Assembly: GCA_014529385.2 (NCBI GenBank)
Contig: CM043971.1
Span: 61,024,709 to 61,088,708, forward strand
Reading direction: 5' to 3'
Length of the DNA: 64,000 nucleotides
DNA from: Adiantum capillus-veneris
Taxonomy: Eukaryota > Streptophyta > Polypodiopsida > Polypodiales > Pteridaceae
Below the pieces are notes generated by a model, which was given only the letters and a program-made list of their open reading frames with translations, had not been told where the DNA came from and ran no database searches. This document shows, one piece after another, positions 36,361 to 48,620 of this stretch; the first letter of the stretch is position 1, and each line of letters opens with the position of its first letter. The position numbers and the translations under genes are program-made.

Positions 36361-38324
36361 CACAAGCTGTGTTCATGAAAGAATACATCTCAATTGAATT
36401 GTGAGACCTGTGACCACGAGCTCAGTGGTAATGCGACCAGGATTAGAGAGAATTTGTTTAAAGTCCCTAGTAATTTTCTCTAGTGTACGGCTCCGCCAAG
36501 AGATAGTCATGCTAGATTACCAAAGTATCCTCGCATAGCAGAGCAAATTCTTGCAGCTAAAAAGAAAAGTGTTGATGCCAAACAAGTTGCAACACATGTT
36601 GAAATGTCTGCTGTCACAATGAGAGGATAGAGAATCCCTACAGAAGCAAATGATCACTCCCGGTAGTCAACTCCTTTTCATGGACATGCTTCAATGTCAG
36701 CAACAACAAATCCTAGCTCAACTAAAGTTAGTAAAGCATCATCCAATGACCCAACATTGTATGAAGCATTAGATAAGCAATAGTTGTTGACTACAATTGA
36801 AATGGATGCAAGCTTTTGTGGCATGCGATATACCATTCAATGATGTGTGCAACCCCATATTTCAAGATGCTTAATGAGCAGAATCAGGAAAGGGTTTGTG
36901 CTTCCTAATTATAATAAGGTGCGCACAGAATATTTAGATAAAGTGAAAGATAGTACTGAAGCCATCCTCAAGTGCACGGTGGTTGACTTGGTTCCTGCAT
37001 ATGGTTGCACCATAGCATTGGATGGATGGACCAGCTGTCAGAAGAAACCGCTCATCAATGTGATGCTTATCAACCCTAGAGGGTCTATGTTCATAGGATC
37101 CATTGACACCTCTTTAAAAGAGAAGACCAATGATTATCTAGCAAGGATATATGAGTGCACCACTACAATTTGTCATAGATAATGCATCCAACTACAAGGC
37201 TACAGGGAGGGCTATCCAAGTTAAGTACCCAGAGATTACTTAGGTACCATGTGTCGTGCATACTCTTAATTTTCTATTAAAGGACATTGGTAAAATGGCC
37301 ATCATAAAACAAACTCTACTAGATTCAAATCATGTGGTGAAATTTATTGGAGCGCATCAATGTTTTTATGCTCCTGTTTGAATAAAATCACCCAGCAAAA
37401 ATTTACAGATATGTTTTGTGGCAAAGTTTGCAACCGCATACTATGTTCTTGCCACCTTGCAAGAAGTGAAACCTACTTTGATTGAAACGGTAGCCGCTAG
37501 ACGATGGGATGCTTGGTTCAACAAGTATCCTAGCTACCAAGAGGCAGGTAAAAGATGTGCACAACTTGTGAACTTGCAAATTTTTTGGCACAATGTAGAG
37601 AGAATTGTCACCCTGGCCAAACCATTTGTAGGTCTTTTGCAAATAGTTAGCAAAGACTCTTTTGTATTTGGTTGAGTTTATTGGTATATGTCATAGGAAT
37701 CACGCAAAGTAAGAGAGCATGTTGGCTTTGGTGCAAAGGACAAAGCTTCCATAATCACAACTGCCAACAAGCGATGGGTGCATACGCCGTTGCATGGTGC
37801 TGTATTTGTATTGGATCCCAAATTTCAAATGCACCAACAATTAGCCAATAAAGAAGTCATGAATGAATTCAAAGAAATGTGCTCTCAACTATTGGGATAG
37901 GAGAATGGAAAAACTTCTTTTCAAGCAAGTTGAATATGCTAATAGTACTAGCATGTTCCAGAATCCATGGCATATATATTCCATTGCACACACAAGTGCA
38001 CCTCTATGGTGGAAGGAGTATGGTGGGGAGAATGTGGAGCTGCAACACATTTCAGTTAGGGTTTTCTTTATTGCAACATCAACAAGTGGAAGCTGTGAGA
38101 GAAATTGGTTAGCTTTTGACTTTATGCATACCAAGAAACAAAACCGGCTTCACCCTAAACATGCTACTAATTTGGTTTATGTTTTCTGCAACATGAGACT
38201 TACCCATAAGCCAATGAACATTGCATCAAGATCAGCACAAAGGCACTACGGTGTCTTTCAAACTCATGAAGCTATAGCTGCGGAAGTAGACGATGATGAT
38301 GATATGGAATTGGAGGTAGCTTAA
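36361..38324 (+). pseudogene. hAT-superfamily transposase pseudogene
   Basis: Coding remains run in order along the plus strand. A BED zinc finger is at about 36396-36470 (CETCDHELSGNATRIRENL). A linker follows, then DUF659 at 36847-37182 (GCTIALDGWTSCQKKPLINV and GSMFIGSIDTSLKEK). In a shifted frame come FVIDNASNYKATGRA and CVVHTLNFLLKDIGK (about 37166-37290), then KFATAYYVLATL at 37418-37675. The hAT dimerisation domain is at 37863-38324 (PLWWKEYG, then GSCERNWLAFDFMHTKKQNR and LVYVFCNMRL). The family cuts and pastes DNA and leaves 8 bp duplications. Stops and frameshifts separate every block, so it is dead. Terminal inverted repeats were not found. Confidence 0.88.
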
Positions 38325-38466
38325 AAATGCTATGATATGGATGAAATAGATAATATGAGTTGTGTGTTTGATTGAGACAAGGACGTATGACTAAAGGCCT
38401 ATAAGTTTTTCTCAGTGTGAGTATGTGTAAATTATGACACATCGTCATGTTACACTATAAGATGTT

Positions 38467-38568
<102 letters not shown>

Positions 38569-38739
38569 AAGCTACTTTTGCAATAAGAGTCAAAATTACA
38601 GTTAGAAACAATATAATTTGTTTGATCAAGAATACAAAAAATGGACAGTTTAGGGGATAAATGACGAGATGTGATTACAAAAACTATAGCCCTTTGCATT
38701 TTATTTAAATCAAAATATATAGTGGTAAAGTGAGCAAAG

Positions 38740-39420
38740 TGCTCAAGCCAAATATTGAGTCAGCTTGTTCAATAGTTCATCTATGTATAACTCGTCACTT
38801 TCAAGAACGGGAGATGGGCCTATAGGTTCTTGTTGCAAAGAACCAGCATGATCTTGCAATGGTCCGTATAATGATGCATTCTGTTGCAGCTTGGTTTGGG
38901 CCTTTCATAGATCTATCTCAAGCTCAAGGATTTTGTCGTGCAAAATATCAGGTGTCCCACTTTGGCTTGCAAGATATGTACTTGGCTTGATAATGCAACG
39001 AGCATCTCTTATTCTTTGAGAAGCAGAACTATGGGACGTTTGCGTGTAGGCATTGGATTATTGGCGTGACTTGCTGTCACTTTCTCTGCAATCTGACCAT
39101 GCCCAATGCCAAAATTCTTGGGGCGACCTAACCAATCTACATGTCTCCCAAAAATGTCATAAACATAGCACTGCTATATAAAGTAGAGTTCCATTTGGTG
39201 ATTGTTTGGCATAAGTCTCTCTCGTCATGTGAATCTTTGTAGCAAAACTCGTGCAAGTCCTTTGTGCTGCAAATCTGATAGCTTTACGGGAGCTGATTCC
39301 TTTGCATTGCCACCACTGATTTAAAATAGTTTCTAGTGCACAAAGTGGTTTGAACATAGCTTCCTACACTCCTTAAGTGTAGATGGCATGTGCTTGAGCG
39401 TGGGTAAGTTCTTATTCCAT
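38740..39420 (-). pseudogene. decayed coding stretch, product not recognised
   Basis: On the minus strand several frames read like protein and join across shifts. One is MFKPLCALETILNQWWQC.. (39357-39157). The next is DWLGRPKNFGIGHGQIAEKV (about 39140-39080). After a frameshift comes IRDARCIIKPSTYLASQSG, then ILHDKILELEIDL, a stop, KAQTKLQQNASLYG and a Glu/Asp-rich C-terminus ending ESDELYIDELLNKL (about 38765). A short helical stretch near the C-terminus could be a coiled coil. The layout is like the tail of a plant transposon-encoded protein, but I cannot name the family. It lies beside the hAT pseudogene on the other strand. Confidence 0.4.
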
Positions 39421-42067
39421 CTGCCAATCAAGCAAATATGTCATCATTAGAAAGACTTATCATGAAGGCAACAATTCATCACTTTTAAATCTTCAAATAA
39501 AAAGATAGGATAACTTAATCATGTTGCAAGAAAAGAAACAAAAAATTTATCACCATGTCGTTGGAAAGAGACAAGATATCTTGATCAGTTATGTAATTTA
39601 CAAGCGCAACTAAAGAGGACAATAATCAAATCATCACTTTAATTCATCAGCTGGTCGTAGACCAAAAATCATTTCAGTTTCATAGCACACTCTATGGGCA
39701 CTGTTTAGACAGAGAGAAAGATCAAAAGCGTTACGTCAAGTTGAGGGATTGTGTTGCTTTTGCCACTCTCAAGGTGGGTAAGTACATTGCTTTAATAATC
39801 CCTTTTGTTTTTCTCTTGTGACACTGACATGCACTTCAAGAGTTGTTTACAAATATGACACATGGAGAAGATATCTATGGCTTTATTCGAGGGAGGGGGA
39901 TTAATAGATACGTATTCTAGGGCAACCCATGGAAATCTCTATCGATTTTCTTTCTAGTTTCTATTTGCAAGTTGTAGAGAGGAAGAAAGCATGTCATTGT
40001 TTTGGTCTTTTTACATGACCCCCAATCAATAATGCTTGCATAGACCCCCTTCTATCCAATGTGAAGCATCATGTTGCGGGAGTGAAGGTCATTGTAGAGA
40101 TAGCCGTGTCCATGTAGATACTTAAGGGTCTAAATAAGAGTCTTTATTACTTGCAAAATTTTATTTTGGAATGGTTCTATTGTTCCTTCAGTGATTACAT
40201 AATTGCGAACGCAAGGTTGGCTGCTATATGTGTATTGCATGCTTTTCCACTGCTCTACATGGTCGCTGTCAAGAAATTTGTGGTCTTGCCAGGAAAGCAC
40301 CGGGATTTTGGCTATGAGAGTTTGTGAGAGAACTCCAAAAACTATTTGAAAGAGTTAAACCATAGATGCCATGAAGTCTACGGTTTGGAAGGAAGTGCAA
40401 TCAAAGAAGCCCCATTCTTTCTCTCTTGCACTCACACACAAAAGAAAGAACACAAAAGAGAATATCAAAACAACACAAAGATGAAAACATCAAGGCTATG
40501 GTCATATCGTATCATGGGTAATATGAAAGGTTTAATAGATGAGTTAATGGCGTTCAATCTTTGCCAACCAAACAGGCTACAAATTGTTCTTTGGAATTGC
40601 AATTTTGTGCTTACCATAATATATATGTTTTGTCTAGTAATTGAGAGTAATTGTGTGTACAATTTCTCTTGCTTCATAGCAAGATAACTACACTTATGTC
40701 AAAAGAAAAGTTATAGTCTATAAGGGGTAGTATGATGGGATCCGGTGAAAGAAGTATTTTATTGAGTCTTTCTGGGCCAAAGAGAAACACTATACGTTGT
40801 TGAAAGTGTATTTTATAGATAATCTATCCATTAATTCTAATCGATCGCATAGAGTAGAAGCGATAGAAGTTCACATCATTTGGATTGTTCATCTAGGATA
40901 GTATGTGAGAAATGTAGATATGAGAGAAGTGAAGAGATAAGAAGTTTTCCTTCCAAGCCCTATTCTTGCCCGTCGGCAATAAGGATACTACGGGGAGAGA
41001 TATACCTATAGCGAGAACCTAGAATTTATAGAGTGAGAGAGATATTTTTGGTTAGAGAGGGAGATGAAATTTAGATATATGCTGGATTAGAGATGAAAAA
41101 GAAAACAACAAGAAATCAACAAAATATCAAAGTAGAACACATCTTACTTCACAAACCCTTCGGGAGTTATTCACCATTTTTGATGGAGAGAGAAGAGGAG
41201 GGAAGACTTCAAGCCTTGATTGATGCACCAAGTTCAAGTCCTTTTTTGATTAGAGCTTATATTCCAAGGATAGCTTAGAAGATTGGCTGGTCTTCCTCTA
41301 GGAGTAAGTGTAGGCTTAGGCTTATGTTTATCGCTAAGTACAATTAGGTATTACTACTCTCACTCCCTCATGAATTCATCTCATGAATGGATTGAATGGT
41401 TTTCAAGGAAGAAGAGGTCCCCTTTTATAGGTGAAGGGAACCCTCAATAGTTTACACAAGAAAGAGAAGAGCCAGTGTGAACAGGAAAATGAGATGTCCC
41501 TCAACAATGTGGGTAGACTGGGGTCTAGTATTTTGACCATATCTCCTCAACTGTGGTTCCAAAAAAAAAAAGGTAAAAACAGGGGTACAAAATTCAGCTC
41601 ATAAGCTACGACTCCCATTTTATAAAATTTTTCCAATTTGTATTGGAAGCTTGTGTAAAAAATCCATCAAAATAAGATACAGTTTTGGCAGCAAAAGTCT
41701 TCTTGTGGTCCCCTTAGCCTAGACTTTCATTTGATTCCAATGGACACCTCATGAAATATGAAAGCATGGATTTGATTCCTTCCTAGTAGCTATTAAAACA
41801 AAATATAAGAAAAATATGAAAAATACGTAGAATATATATATATTGAAAGTTACCCTAGATATAGGATCTAGCTACGATGTGAGATAATAAGGAGATAGTA
41901 GAAAGAAAGAACCAATGATTTTTGCCCCTAGTTAAAGAGGCGGAGCTATTGACACTTTTTTCCATAGTACTTTTTGACGATAAAGTAAGAATATGTTACC
42001 CTTGAGATAAATAATAGGGTGAGATAGAAAGCTTATTATTATACTTAGATATCCATATTTATATTAT
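39421..42067. other. no gene recognised
   Basis: AT-rich sequence with GA-rich patches (about 40960-41070). A 113-codon frame at 40346-40687 has no motif. The last few hundred bases are probably the 3' part or LTR of gypsy element 1, but no boundary is visible. Confidence 0.35.
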
Positions 42068-42248
42068 ATAAAATATACTTATGTATATAAAAAGTCACAA
42101 GATAGATCTTGTAGCATTTGTTCCCACTATGTACATGTCAGAACACGACATCCACCTCCTCTAAACCTACACATCTTGTGGTATGTGCCACATTTGACCT
42201 TTCCAAGATCAGTCCTCTTGTAGATCTTCCATGATTTCATCTTCATTT
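42068..42248 (-). repeat. 3' tail segment of gypsy 1, copy 1
   Basis: 180 bp that recur at 45368-45547 (shared gtcacaagatagatcttgtag, cttgtagatcttccatgattt). Here it follows the integrase C-terminus, its natural place. The second copy sits inside the amplified integrase block. Confidence 0.85.
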
Positions 42249-42600
42249 TGATAGCTTCCAACACTTCATCTTCACTTTGATCTTCACCTGTGTTTTGTTC
42301 TTCCTCCTCTTCAACATCTTTGCTTGATCACGGTCTCCTCTTCTCTTAAACATTTTGATCCTTTTTCCTACAATGGAAATTTTTACTTCTGTACCATCTA
42401 GTTCAGACAAGCGGTAAGTAGCATTTTCATGCATATGCCTTACAAGATATGGTAAGTAGCATTTTCATTCATGATTGTGTGTTGGTTATCAAGGCTACTA
42501 TCATACACTAAAACCCAGTCACCTTTGTCAATTGTTTTGCTCCTGAGCCGATATCGCTTATCAAAGTAGTCCTTGGTTTTCAACCTTTTATTTTTTACTC
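42243..42600 (-). pseudogene. gypsy 1 integrase C-terminal region
   Basis: On the minus strand: LKTKDYFDKRYRLRSKTID, KGDWVLVYDSSLDNQH, then NATYRLSELDGTEVKISI and GKRIKMFKRR. These are the conserved tail motifs of a plant gypsy integrase. About 40 residues that normally lie between the two blocks are missing. A short direct repeat (ggtaagtagcattttcat, twice at about 42413-42470) marks the break. Confidence 0.8.
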
Positions 42601-42601
42601 A

Positions 42602-43097
42602 TTATTTTGTAGCCTCAATGTCTCTAGGTCTTCTCTCTAGTTGCCTTATACGCAATGCAAGGATATCTTCCCTATTTAGCCCCTCTTGCCAAGGTAGTAC
42701 ATTCCATGTGGGAATTGTATCTTCAATCGGCATTACTGGCTTTTGACCATACATTAGCTCCATAGGCATATAGCCAATTTTTGAGCTATGTGTTGTATGA
42801 TCAACCCATAAAGCATATGGTAACAATTTTGGTCACTCATGAACTCTTCCTTCGCAAGCCTTGGCCATAGCTTGATGATAGGAGGATGCCCTCTTTCACT
42901 CTTTCCATTGCCTTTAGAGTTGTAAGGTGTAGTAAGAGAAAGCTCGATTCCTAATTTGGAAAATAAATCCCTTGCTTCCTTGGCATTCAATCACCTCTAT
43001 CGGCAGTGATCTTTCCCACACAACCATAACGGCAAATCACCTCATCAATAAGGAATTTGCGTAGAGATTCTGTGGTTTTAGCTCTTAATGCTCTTCC
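42602..43097 (-). pseudogene. gypsy 1 integrase core, second half
   Basis: Contains GKITADRG (second catalytic Asp, about 43005), then LGIELSLTTPYNSKGNGKSERGH with the catalytic Glu (about 42905), HTTHSSKIGYMPMELMYGQ and WNVLPWQEGLNREDIL. It is single-copy. The first catalytic Asp lies in the adjoining repeated segment a. Frameshifts and stops divide the frame. Confidence 0.85.
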
Positions 43098-43854
43098 TTC
43101 AACCTAGTTAGTTAGGTCCTCTCATGAAAGAACCAAGTATCTGATTTGCTAGAGTCCTAAAGGCATTGTGACTAGATCCACAACCCATTTATAGTGCATG
43201 GAAACTAGATATGTAGGGTGCAATCCATCACAATGTTGGACATTTGAATACATTTGACAAGTTACACACGACTCCACATATAGAGATACATCTTTATACA
43301 TACCCTTTCATCATTATTTTTGTTTCAACTTGGAGAAGGTTGCTGACACACCCTTCTGTCCAGCCCATATACTCTCATGAAACTCTTGCATGAGCTTTAC
43401 TTGAGTCTCTTTTTTACACATAACCCTTTGTGGTGTAGCACCCTTTTGTTTAGGATGCTTCCACAAGTAACCATCCCTCAAAAAGTACCCATATTCTTTC
43501 CTACATATCCTCCTAAACTCTTGTTTAGAACAATCATCCTCTTTTGCTAGAGTACTCAAGTAGCTTATAATAAGAACCCAATCACCTTCATAAAGCTCTT
43601 TCAAGAACAACTCAAGTGGAATAGTCATGGAGACATTGTTACCTTTGACATGAGAGATAGAATAGACCTTTGTGACTACATCATCTTCCTCGTCAATCAT
43701 ATGTGAATCATCTTCATACCTTGCCCTTAAAAGAATATCTGCCACTGTATTGTCTTTACTTGCAATGTACTTAAACTCGAGATTTAAGGAATTAATGTAG
43801 GAAATCCACCGTAACATATCAATGTCTTGGAGGATAGGAACTGGTATCTTCCTT
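43098..43854 (-). pseudogene. amplified RNase H/integrase segment a
   Basis: First (3'-most) of four direct copies of about 757 bp. On the minus strand it encodes the RNase H end (MLRWISYINSLNLEF, IASKDNTVADILLRAR), a linker, the integrase zinc-binding region (RVMCKKETQVKLMQEFHESI, WAGQKGVSATFSKLKQK, then ESCVTCQM) and the first integrase Asp (WVVDLVTMPLG). The frame is open for 167 codons (43314-43817). The second zinc histidine is Gln (GQKG). This copy joins in order to the rest of the integrase core. Confidence 0.85.
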
Positions 43855-44612
43855 CAACCTGGTTAGTTAGGTCCTCTCATGAAAGAAACAAGTATCTCAT
43901 CTGTCAGAGTCCTAAAGGCATTGTGACTAGATCCACAACCCATTTATAGTGCATGGCTACTAGATATATAGGGTGCAATCTATCACAATGTCCGACATTT
44001 GAATACATTTGACAAGTTACATACGACTCTACAAATGGAGATACATCTTTATACATACCCTTCTACCATTATTTTTCTTTCAACTTGGAGAAGTTTGCCC
44101 ACACACCTCTGTGTCCAGCCCATAGACTCTCATGAAACTCTTGCATGAGCTTTACTTGACTCTCTTTTTCACACATAACCCTCTGTGGTGTAGCACGCTT
44201 TTGTTTAGGATGCTTCCACAAGTTACCATCCCTCAAAAGGTACCCATGATATGCTTTCTTGCATATCCTCCTAAATTCTTGTTGAGATCAATCATCCTCT
44301 TTTGCTAGAGTACTCAAGTAGCTTCTAATAAGAAGCCAATCACCTTCATAAAGCTCTTTCAAGAACAATTCAAGTGGAATAGTCATGCAGACATTGTTAC
44401 CTTTGACATGAGAGATAGAATAGAACTTTGTGCCTACATCATCTTCCTCGTCAATCATATGTGACTCATTTTAATACCTTGCCCTTGAAAGCATATCTTT
44501 CACTGTATTGACTTTACTTGCAATGTACTTAAACTTGGGATTTAAGGATTTAATGTAGGCAATCCACCGCAACATAGCAATGTCTTAGAGGATAGGAACT
44601 GGTATCTTCCTT
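43855..44612 (-). pseudogene. amplified RNase H/integrase segment b
   Basis: Direct copy of segment a with the same edges (starting ggttagttaggtcctctc on the plus strand and ending ..gaggataggaactggtatc). It has more stops than a and no long open frame. It repeats the VADML..AR region and the H2C2 region in tandem, which no functional integrase has. Confidence 0.85.
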
Positions 44613-45367
44613 CAAGCTCCTTAGTTAGGTCCTCTCATGAAAGCACCAAGTATCTTATCTGCCAAAATCCTAAAGGCATTGTGACTAGATCCACAACCCA
44701 TTTATAGTGCATGGCTAGTGGATATGTAGGGTGCAATCCATCACAATGTCCGACATTTGAATACATTTGACAAGTTACACACGACTCTACAAATGAAGAT
44801 ACATCTTTATGCATACCCTTCCACCATTATTTTTCTTTCAACTTGGAGAAAGTTGCCCACACACCCTTGTGTCCAGACCATAGACTCTCGTGAAACTCTT
44901 ACATGAGCTTTACTTGAGTCTCTTATTTACACATAACCCTCTGTGGTGTAGCACCCTTTTGTTTAGGATGCTTCCACAAGTAACCATCCCTCAAAAAGTA
45001 CCGGTACCCATATGCTTTCCTACATATCCCTCCTATATTCTTGTTCAGACCAATCATCCTCTTTTGCTAGAGTACTCAAGTAGCTTCTAATAAGAACCCA
45101 ATCACCTTCATAAAGCTCTCTCAAGAACAATTCAAGTGGAATAGTCATGTAGACATTGTTACCTTTGATATGAGAGATAGAATAGAACTTTGTGCCTACA
45201 ACATCTTCCTCGTCAATCATATGTGAATCATCTGCATACCTTGCCCTTGAAAGCATATCTGCCACTGTATTGTCTTTACTTGCAATGTGCTTAAACTCGA
45301 GATTTACGGATTTAATGTAGTCAATCCACTGCAACATAGCAAAGTCTTGGAGGATAGGAACTGGTAT
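44613..45367 (-). pseudogene. amplified RNase H/integrase segment c
   Basis: Third direct copy. The part 45337-45020 is open (MLQWIDYIKSVNLEFKHI, then KDNTVADMLSRARY), and the rest has stops. An extra ccggtaccc near 45001 is private to this copy. Its 5' edge (plus-strand end) is joined at ggaactggtatct to the displaced tail segment, not to RNase H. Confidence 0.85.
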
Positions 45368-45547
45368 CTAAATATACTTATGTATCTAAAATGTCACAAG
45401 ATAGATCTTGTAGGATTCATTCCCACTATGTACGTGTCACAGCAAGACATCCACCCCCTCTAAACCTGCACATCATGTGGTATTTGCCACATTTGACCTT
45501 TGCAAGATTAGTCCTCTTGTAGATCTTCCATGATTTCACCTTTATTG
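45368..45547 (-). repeat. 3' tail segment of gypsy 1, displaced copy
   Basis: Matches 42068-42248. It sits between segments c and d, so the element contains its own 3' tail inside pol. Between tail and segment d the integrase core (850 bp in the other copy) is absent. This is the footprint of a duplication of the element's 3' half followed by deletion. Confidence 0.85.
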
Positions 45548-46240
45548 GTTAGTTAGGTCCTCTCAAGAAATAACCAAGTATCTCATCTGGCAGAGTTCTA
45601 AAGGCATTGTGACTAGATCCACAACCCATTTATAGTGCATGGCTACTGGATATGTAGGGTGCAATCCATCACAAGGTCGGACATTTGAATACATTTGACA
45701 AGTTACACACGACTCTACAAATGGAGATACATCTTTTAACATACCCTTCCACCATTATTTTCCTTTTAACTTGGAGAAGCTTGCCTACACACCTCTGTGT
45801 CTAGCCCATAGAGTCTCATGAAACTCTTACATGAGCTTTACTTGAGTCTCTTATTTACACATAACGCTTTGTGGTGTAGCACCCTTTTTTTTAGGATGCT
45901 TCCACAAGTAACCATCCCTCAAAACTACCCATATTCTTTCCTACATATCTTGTTGAGACCAATACTCCTCTTTTGCTAGATAAATCAAGTAGCTTCTAAA
46001 AAGAATCCAGTCACCTTCATAAAGCTCTTTCAAGAACAATTCAAGTGGAATAGTCATGCAGACATTGTTACCTTTGACATGAGACATAGAATAGAACTTT
46101 GTGCCTACATCATCTTCCTTGTGAATCATATGTGACTTATCTTCATTCCTTGCCCTTGAAAGCATACCTGCCACTGTATTGTCTTTACTTGCAATGTGCT
46201 TAAACTCGGGATTTTAGGATTTAATGTAGGCAATCAACCA
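45548..46240 (-). pseudogene. amplified RNase H/integrase segment d
   Basis: Fourth direct copy and the one that is contiguous with RT and RNase H upstream. It has small deletions (near 45925 and 45950) relative to a. The part 46174-45941 is open (VAGMLSRARNE, then GNNVCMTIPLELFLKELYEG). Confidence 0.82.
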
Positions 46241-46549
46241 CAACATAGCAATGTCTGGTGTTGAGCAGCTTGTAATCATCCCAAGAAGTGGTAGACAATT
46301 TGTTTCTACAACCACACATGCACAGATTAGGTACTCTTTCCCATTTTTCAAGGTTGTTACCATACCCCATGACTCTTTCTTTATCTGTGGATAGTTTCTT
46401 TGGCAAGCACTTAGTACCTTTGCTCCAAATCTCACCACATACATGTGTCCTTCTTCATCATCTTGCATTATTGACCATCCAATCCCTGTAGGATTAGTGT
46501 CTACTGTCACAATTACTGACCTTTGACACTCATAGTCTACCTTTCTCAA
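46214..46549 (-). pseudogene. gypsy 1 RNase H, N-terminal part
   Basis: Encodes VIVTVDTNPTGIGWSIMQDD (catalytic Asp), VVRFGAKVLSACQRNYPQIK and KESWGMVT, the RT-linked RNase H of Ty3/gypsy elements. The C-terminal part of the domain continues in segment d (..LEFKHIASKDNTVAD). Confidence 0.85.
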
Positions 46550-46656
46550 AGTTTGTGCTAACTAGAGCAACTCCTTTAGCTTTTTCATGGCTTTTACATG
46601 TACCTCTGTCCATTTAAACTTTTGGTTATTTCTCAAAAATTGATAAGGAGGATCAG

Positions 46657-47384
46657 CTACATGTGCATAATGTGGAATCCAAATAATATAAAGACACATG
46701 CTCCTAGACACCTTCGGACCTCAGAGATGCTATTGCACGTTTCCTTCAGTCTTTGGATGGAATCTACCTTTGTTGGACAAGGTTTCCTACGATATGGCCC
46801 GCACATGTGCCCCACAATGACCACTTCATTGACACCAAACATAGACTTTTTCCTTGACAACGTAAGATTCACTTCTTCCAACCTAGACAAAATCTTATCA
46901 CAATCATTTATGTGATTTACTACAAATCTGTGACATCTTTTGAGCTCCAAAGATTCATCTTTTGTCACTTTATTCACATCCTTTGATAGGAAAATCATCA
47001 ATGAAAGGCATTGTGATTTGAGGAATAAAGTCACGTAAGACCTTATTCATCCCATTCATCATATGTGCAACCGAATTTGTTGCTCCCTGTGGCAAGGTAA
47101 ACATCCTTACCAAACCCAAAGGTGTCCTCATGGTTTTCAAGTCTCTACTTTCTATTGCAAGTTGAAATTGATCATACGTTGAGCAGAGATCCCCCATCGA
47201 GTAGATTGCCCTCTCTGCAAAGCACTTCTGCAAACTCATCCGGAATTGGACATGTACCTACATATCTAAATGTCACCTTGTTCACTGGTTGCATATCTTG
47301 GATGAAGCGTAGAGCACCATTCTTCTTTAGATCTGTGAACCACCTGTTTGAGTATGGAGCACAAGAAGGCTCCAAAATTCCCAT
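46657..47384 (-). pseudogene. gypsy 1 reverse transcriptase
   Basis: Three frames that join in order: GILEPSCAPYSNRWF and KKNGALRFIQDMQPVNKVT (47384-47172), then STYDQFQLAIESRDLKTM, TPLGLVRMFTLPQGATNSV and the catalytic MPFIDDFPIKG (47239-46970; FIDD where many have FLDD), then ILSRLEEVNLTLSRKKSMFG and VIVGHMCG (47034-46657). Frameshifts lie near 47215 and 46990. These are standard plant gypsy RT blocks. Confidence 0.9.
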
Positions 47385-47399
47385 TTTGATCTTCTCATC

Positions 47400-47918
47400 C
47401 TATAGCTCCACTAACTTGGGCAAATGAGCCTTTGGAACCGGAATAGGCTGCAAATTGCAAGGCACATGAGGTATTGTAAAAATTACCATAGGAGCTATAA
47501 TAGAATGATCAAAACAGCCTATCTCAAGTGGCTCAAATGCAAAATCCTTACCATGCTTTGAAAACATTACTTTGAAGCACTTTGTCTCCTCCTGTGTTAG
47601 AAAGTCCTCGCAACCAATCTGCAACTCTTGAAAAGACTCTTATGTGAAGGTATGCCCAATCTTTTTAGGACTCCTCACACTTGGTTGCAAAGAAGTTTGC
47701 ACAGTGTTTTCCCTATTGTTGGGTGGTAAGGGTGAAGCTACTGGTTTCACCTTGTTTGCTACTGTACTCTTGTATTTAGTCTCAACATGGAATTTTGGGC
47801 CAATCGTTTGGTTTTCTTTAAAGGCTTCTATTACTTGATACATTTCCATAGAGCAAACTTCCACAACTTCATTTACAAGATGCAAACTAGACTCCATTAT
47901 AGCATCAAGCTCACCCAT
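47400..47918 (-). pseudogene. gypsy 1 linker between protease and RT
   Basis: 47624-47400 reads FLTQEETKCFKVMFSKHGKDFAF and FTIPHVPCNLQPIPVPKAHLPKL, the stretch ahead of the RT domain in this gypsy group. 47918-47640 is a less conserved linker with a Pro/Ser-rich end. Stops separate the two. Confidence 0.7.
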
Positions 47919-48620
47919 AGTATCTACAAAGAAACTCGTTCACACAAACCCAAAACATTTTCAGTAGGCTCTAGCAACCCACTCTTTTTCATGCCTATTT
48001 GTACATTATGTACATATTGCCTCTCACATCTCTTCAAATCTTAAAGTTTTGTAAAACATATTGATCCATTCCTTGTTACCAAGAAGCCCGTTGAGAGTTT
48101 CACATATTTTTGGATTAGACAAGACCCTTTTTCTTTCTGTACCACTACAATCCCACTTTACAATGGTACTTGGCCAAAACCCATCATTTCCCTATAATCA
48201 TGAACTCTTTGTTCACCTTTGGTAGAGGATGTTCTCTGAGGTTGTCACGATTTATTTCATGGTTTACACAGAGTGTGAGAAATTGGACAAAATGTTTAGG
48301 GTGAAAGCATGGAATGGTGGCTCAAATAGCTGTGTCCATGGACACCTACTATCAAAAACTTTGGCCTACAATTAGACATGAATTCACATCAAATTTCTAT
48401 CATGATATATGTCAATGGATAGCTCTTAAAGAATAAAATGTAGAAGTGCAATCACTTATAAATTTTATTTAGTTTGTATTCTTTTTTCCACAAGATTGTT
48501 TTTGTGATATGCTATCTAATAGCTTAAATATCATTCCACCTATTCATGCTTTCACCCATTACCATCTTTGCTGCGTATCCTAGCATATGTTAAACCATCG
48601 TCCATTACCTTTGTTTCCAT
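47919..48620 (-). pseudogene. worn pol region after the gypsy 1 protease
   Basis: No long open frame. Short stretches on the minus strand next to the protease (for example a METKVMDDG-like reading near 48600) agree with the sequence that follows protease in related elements, so this is decayed pol, not a separate gene. Confidence 0.5.

Noticed and set aside
40346-40687. 113-codon plus-strand frame
   Set aside because: It has a hydrophobic C-terminus but no start context, motif or neighbouring gene to support it.
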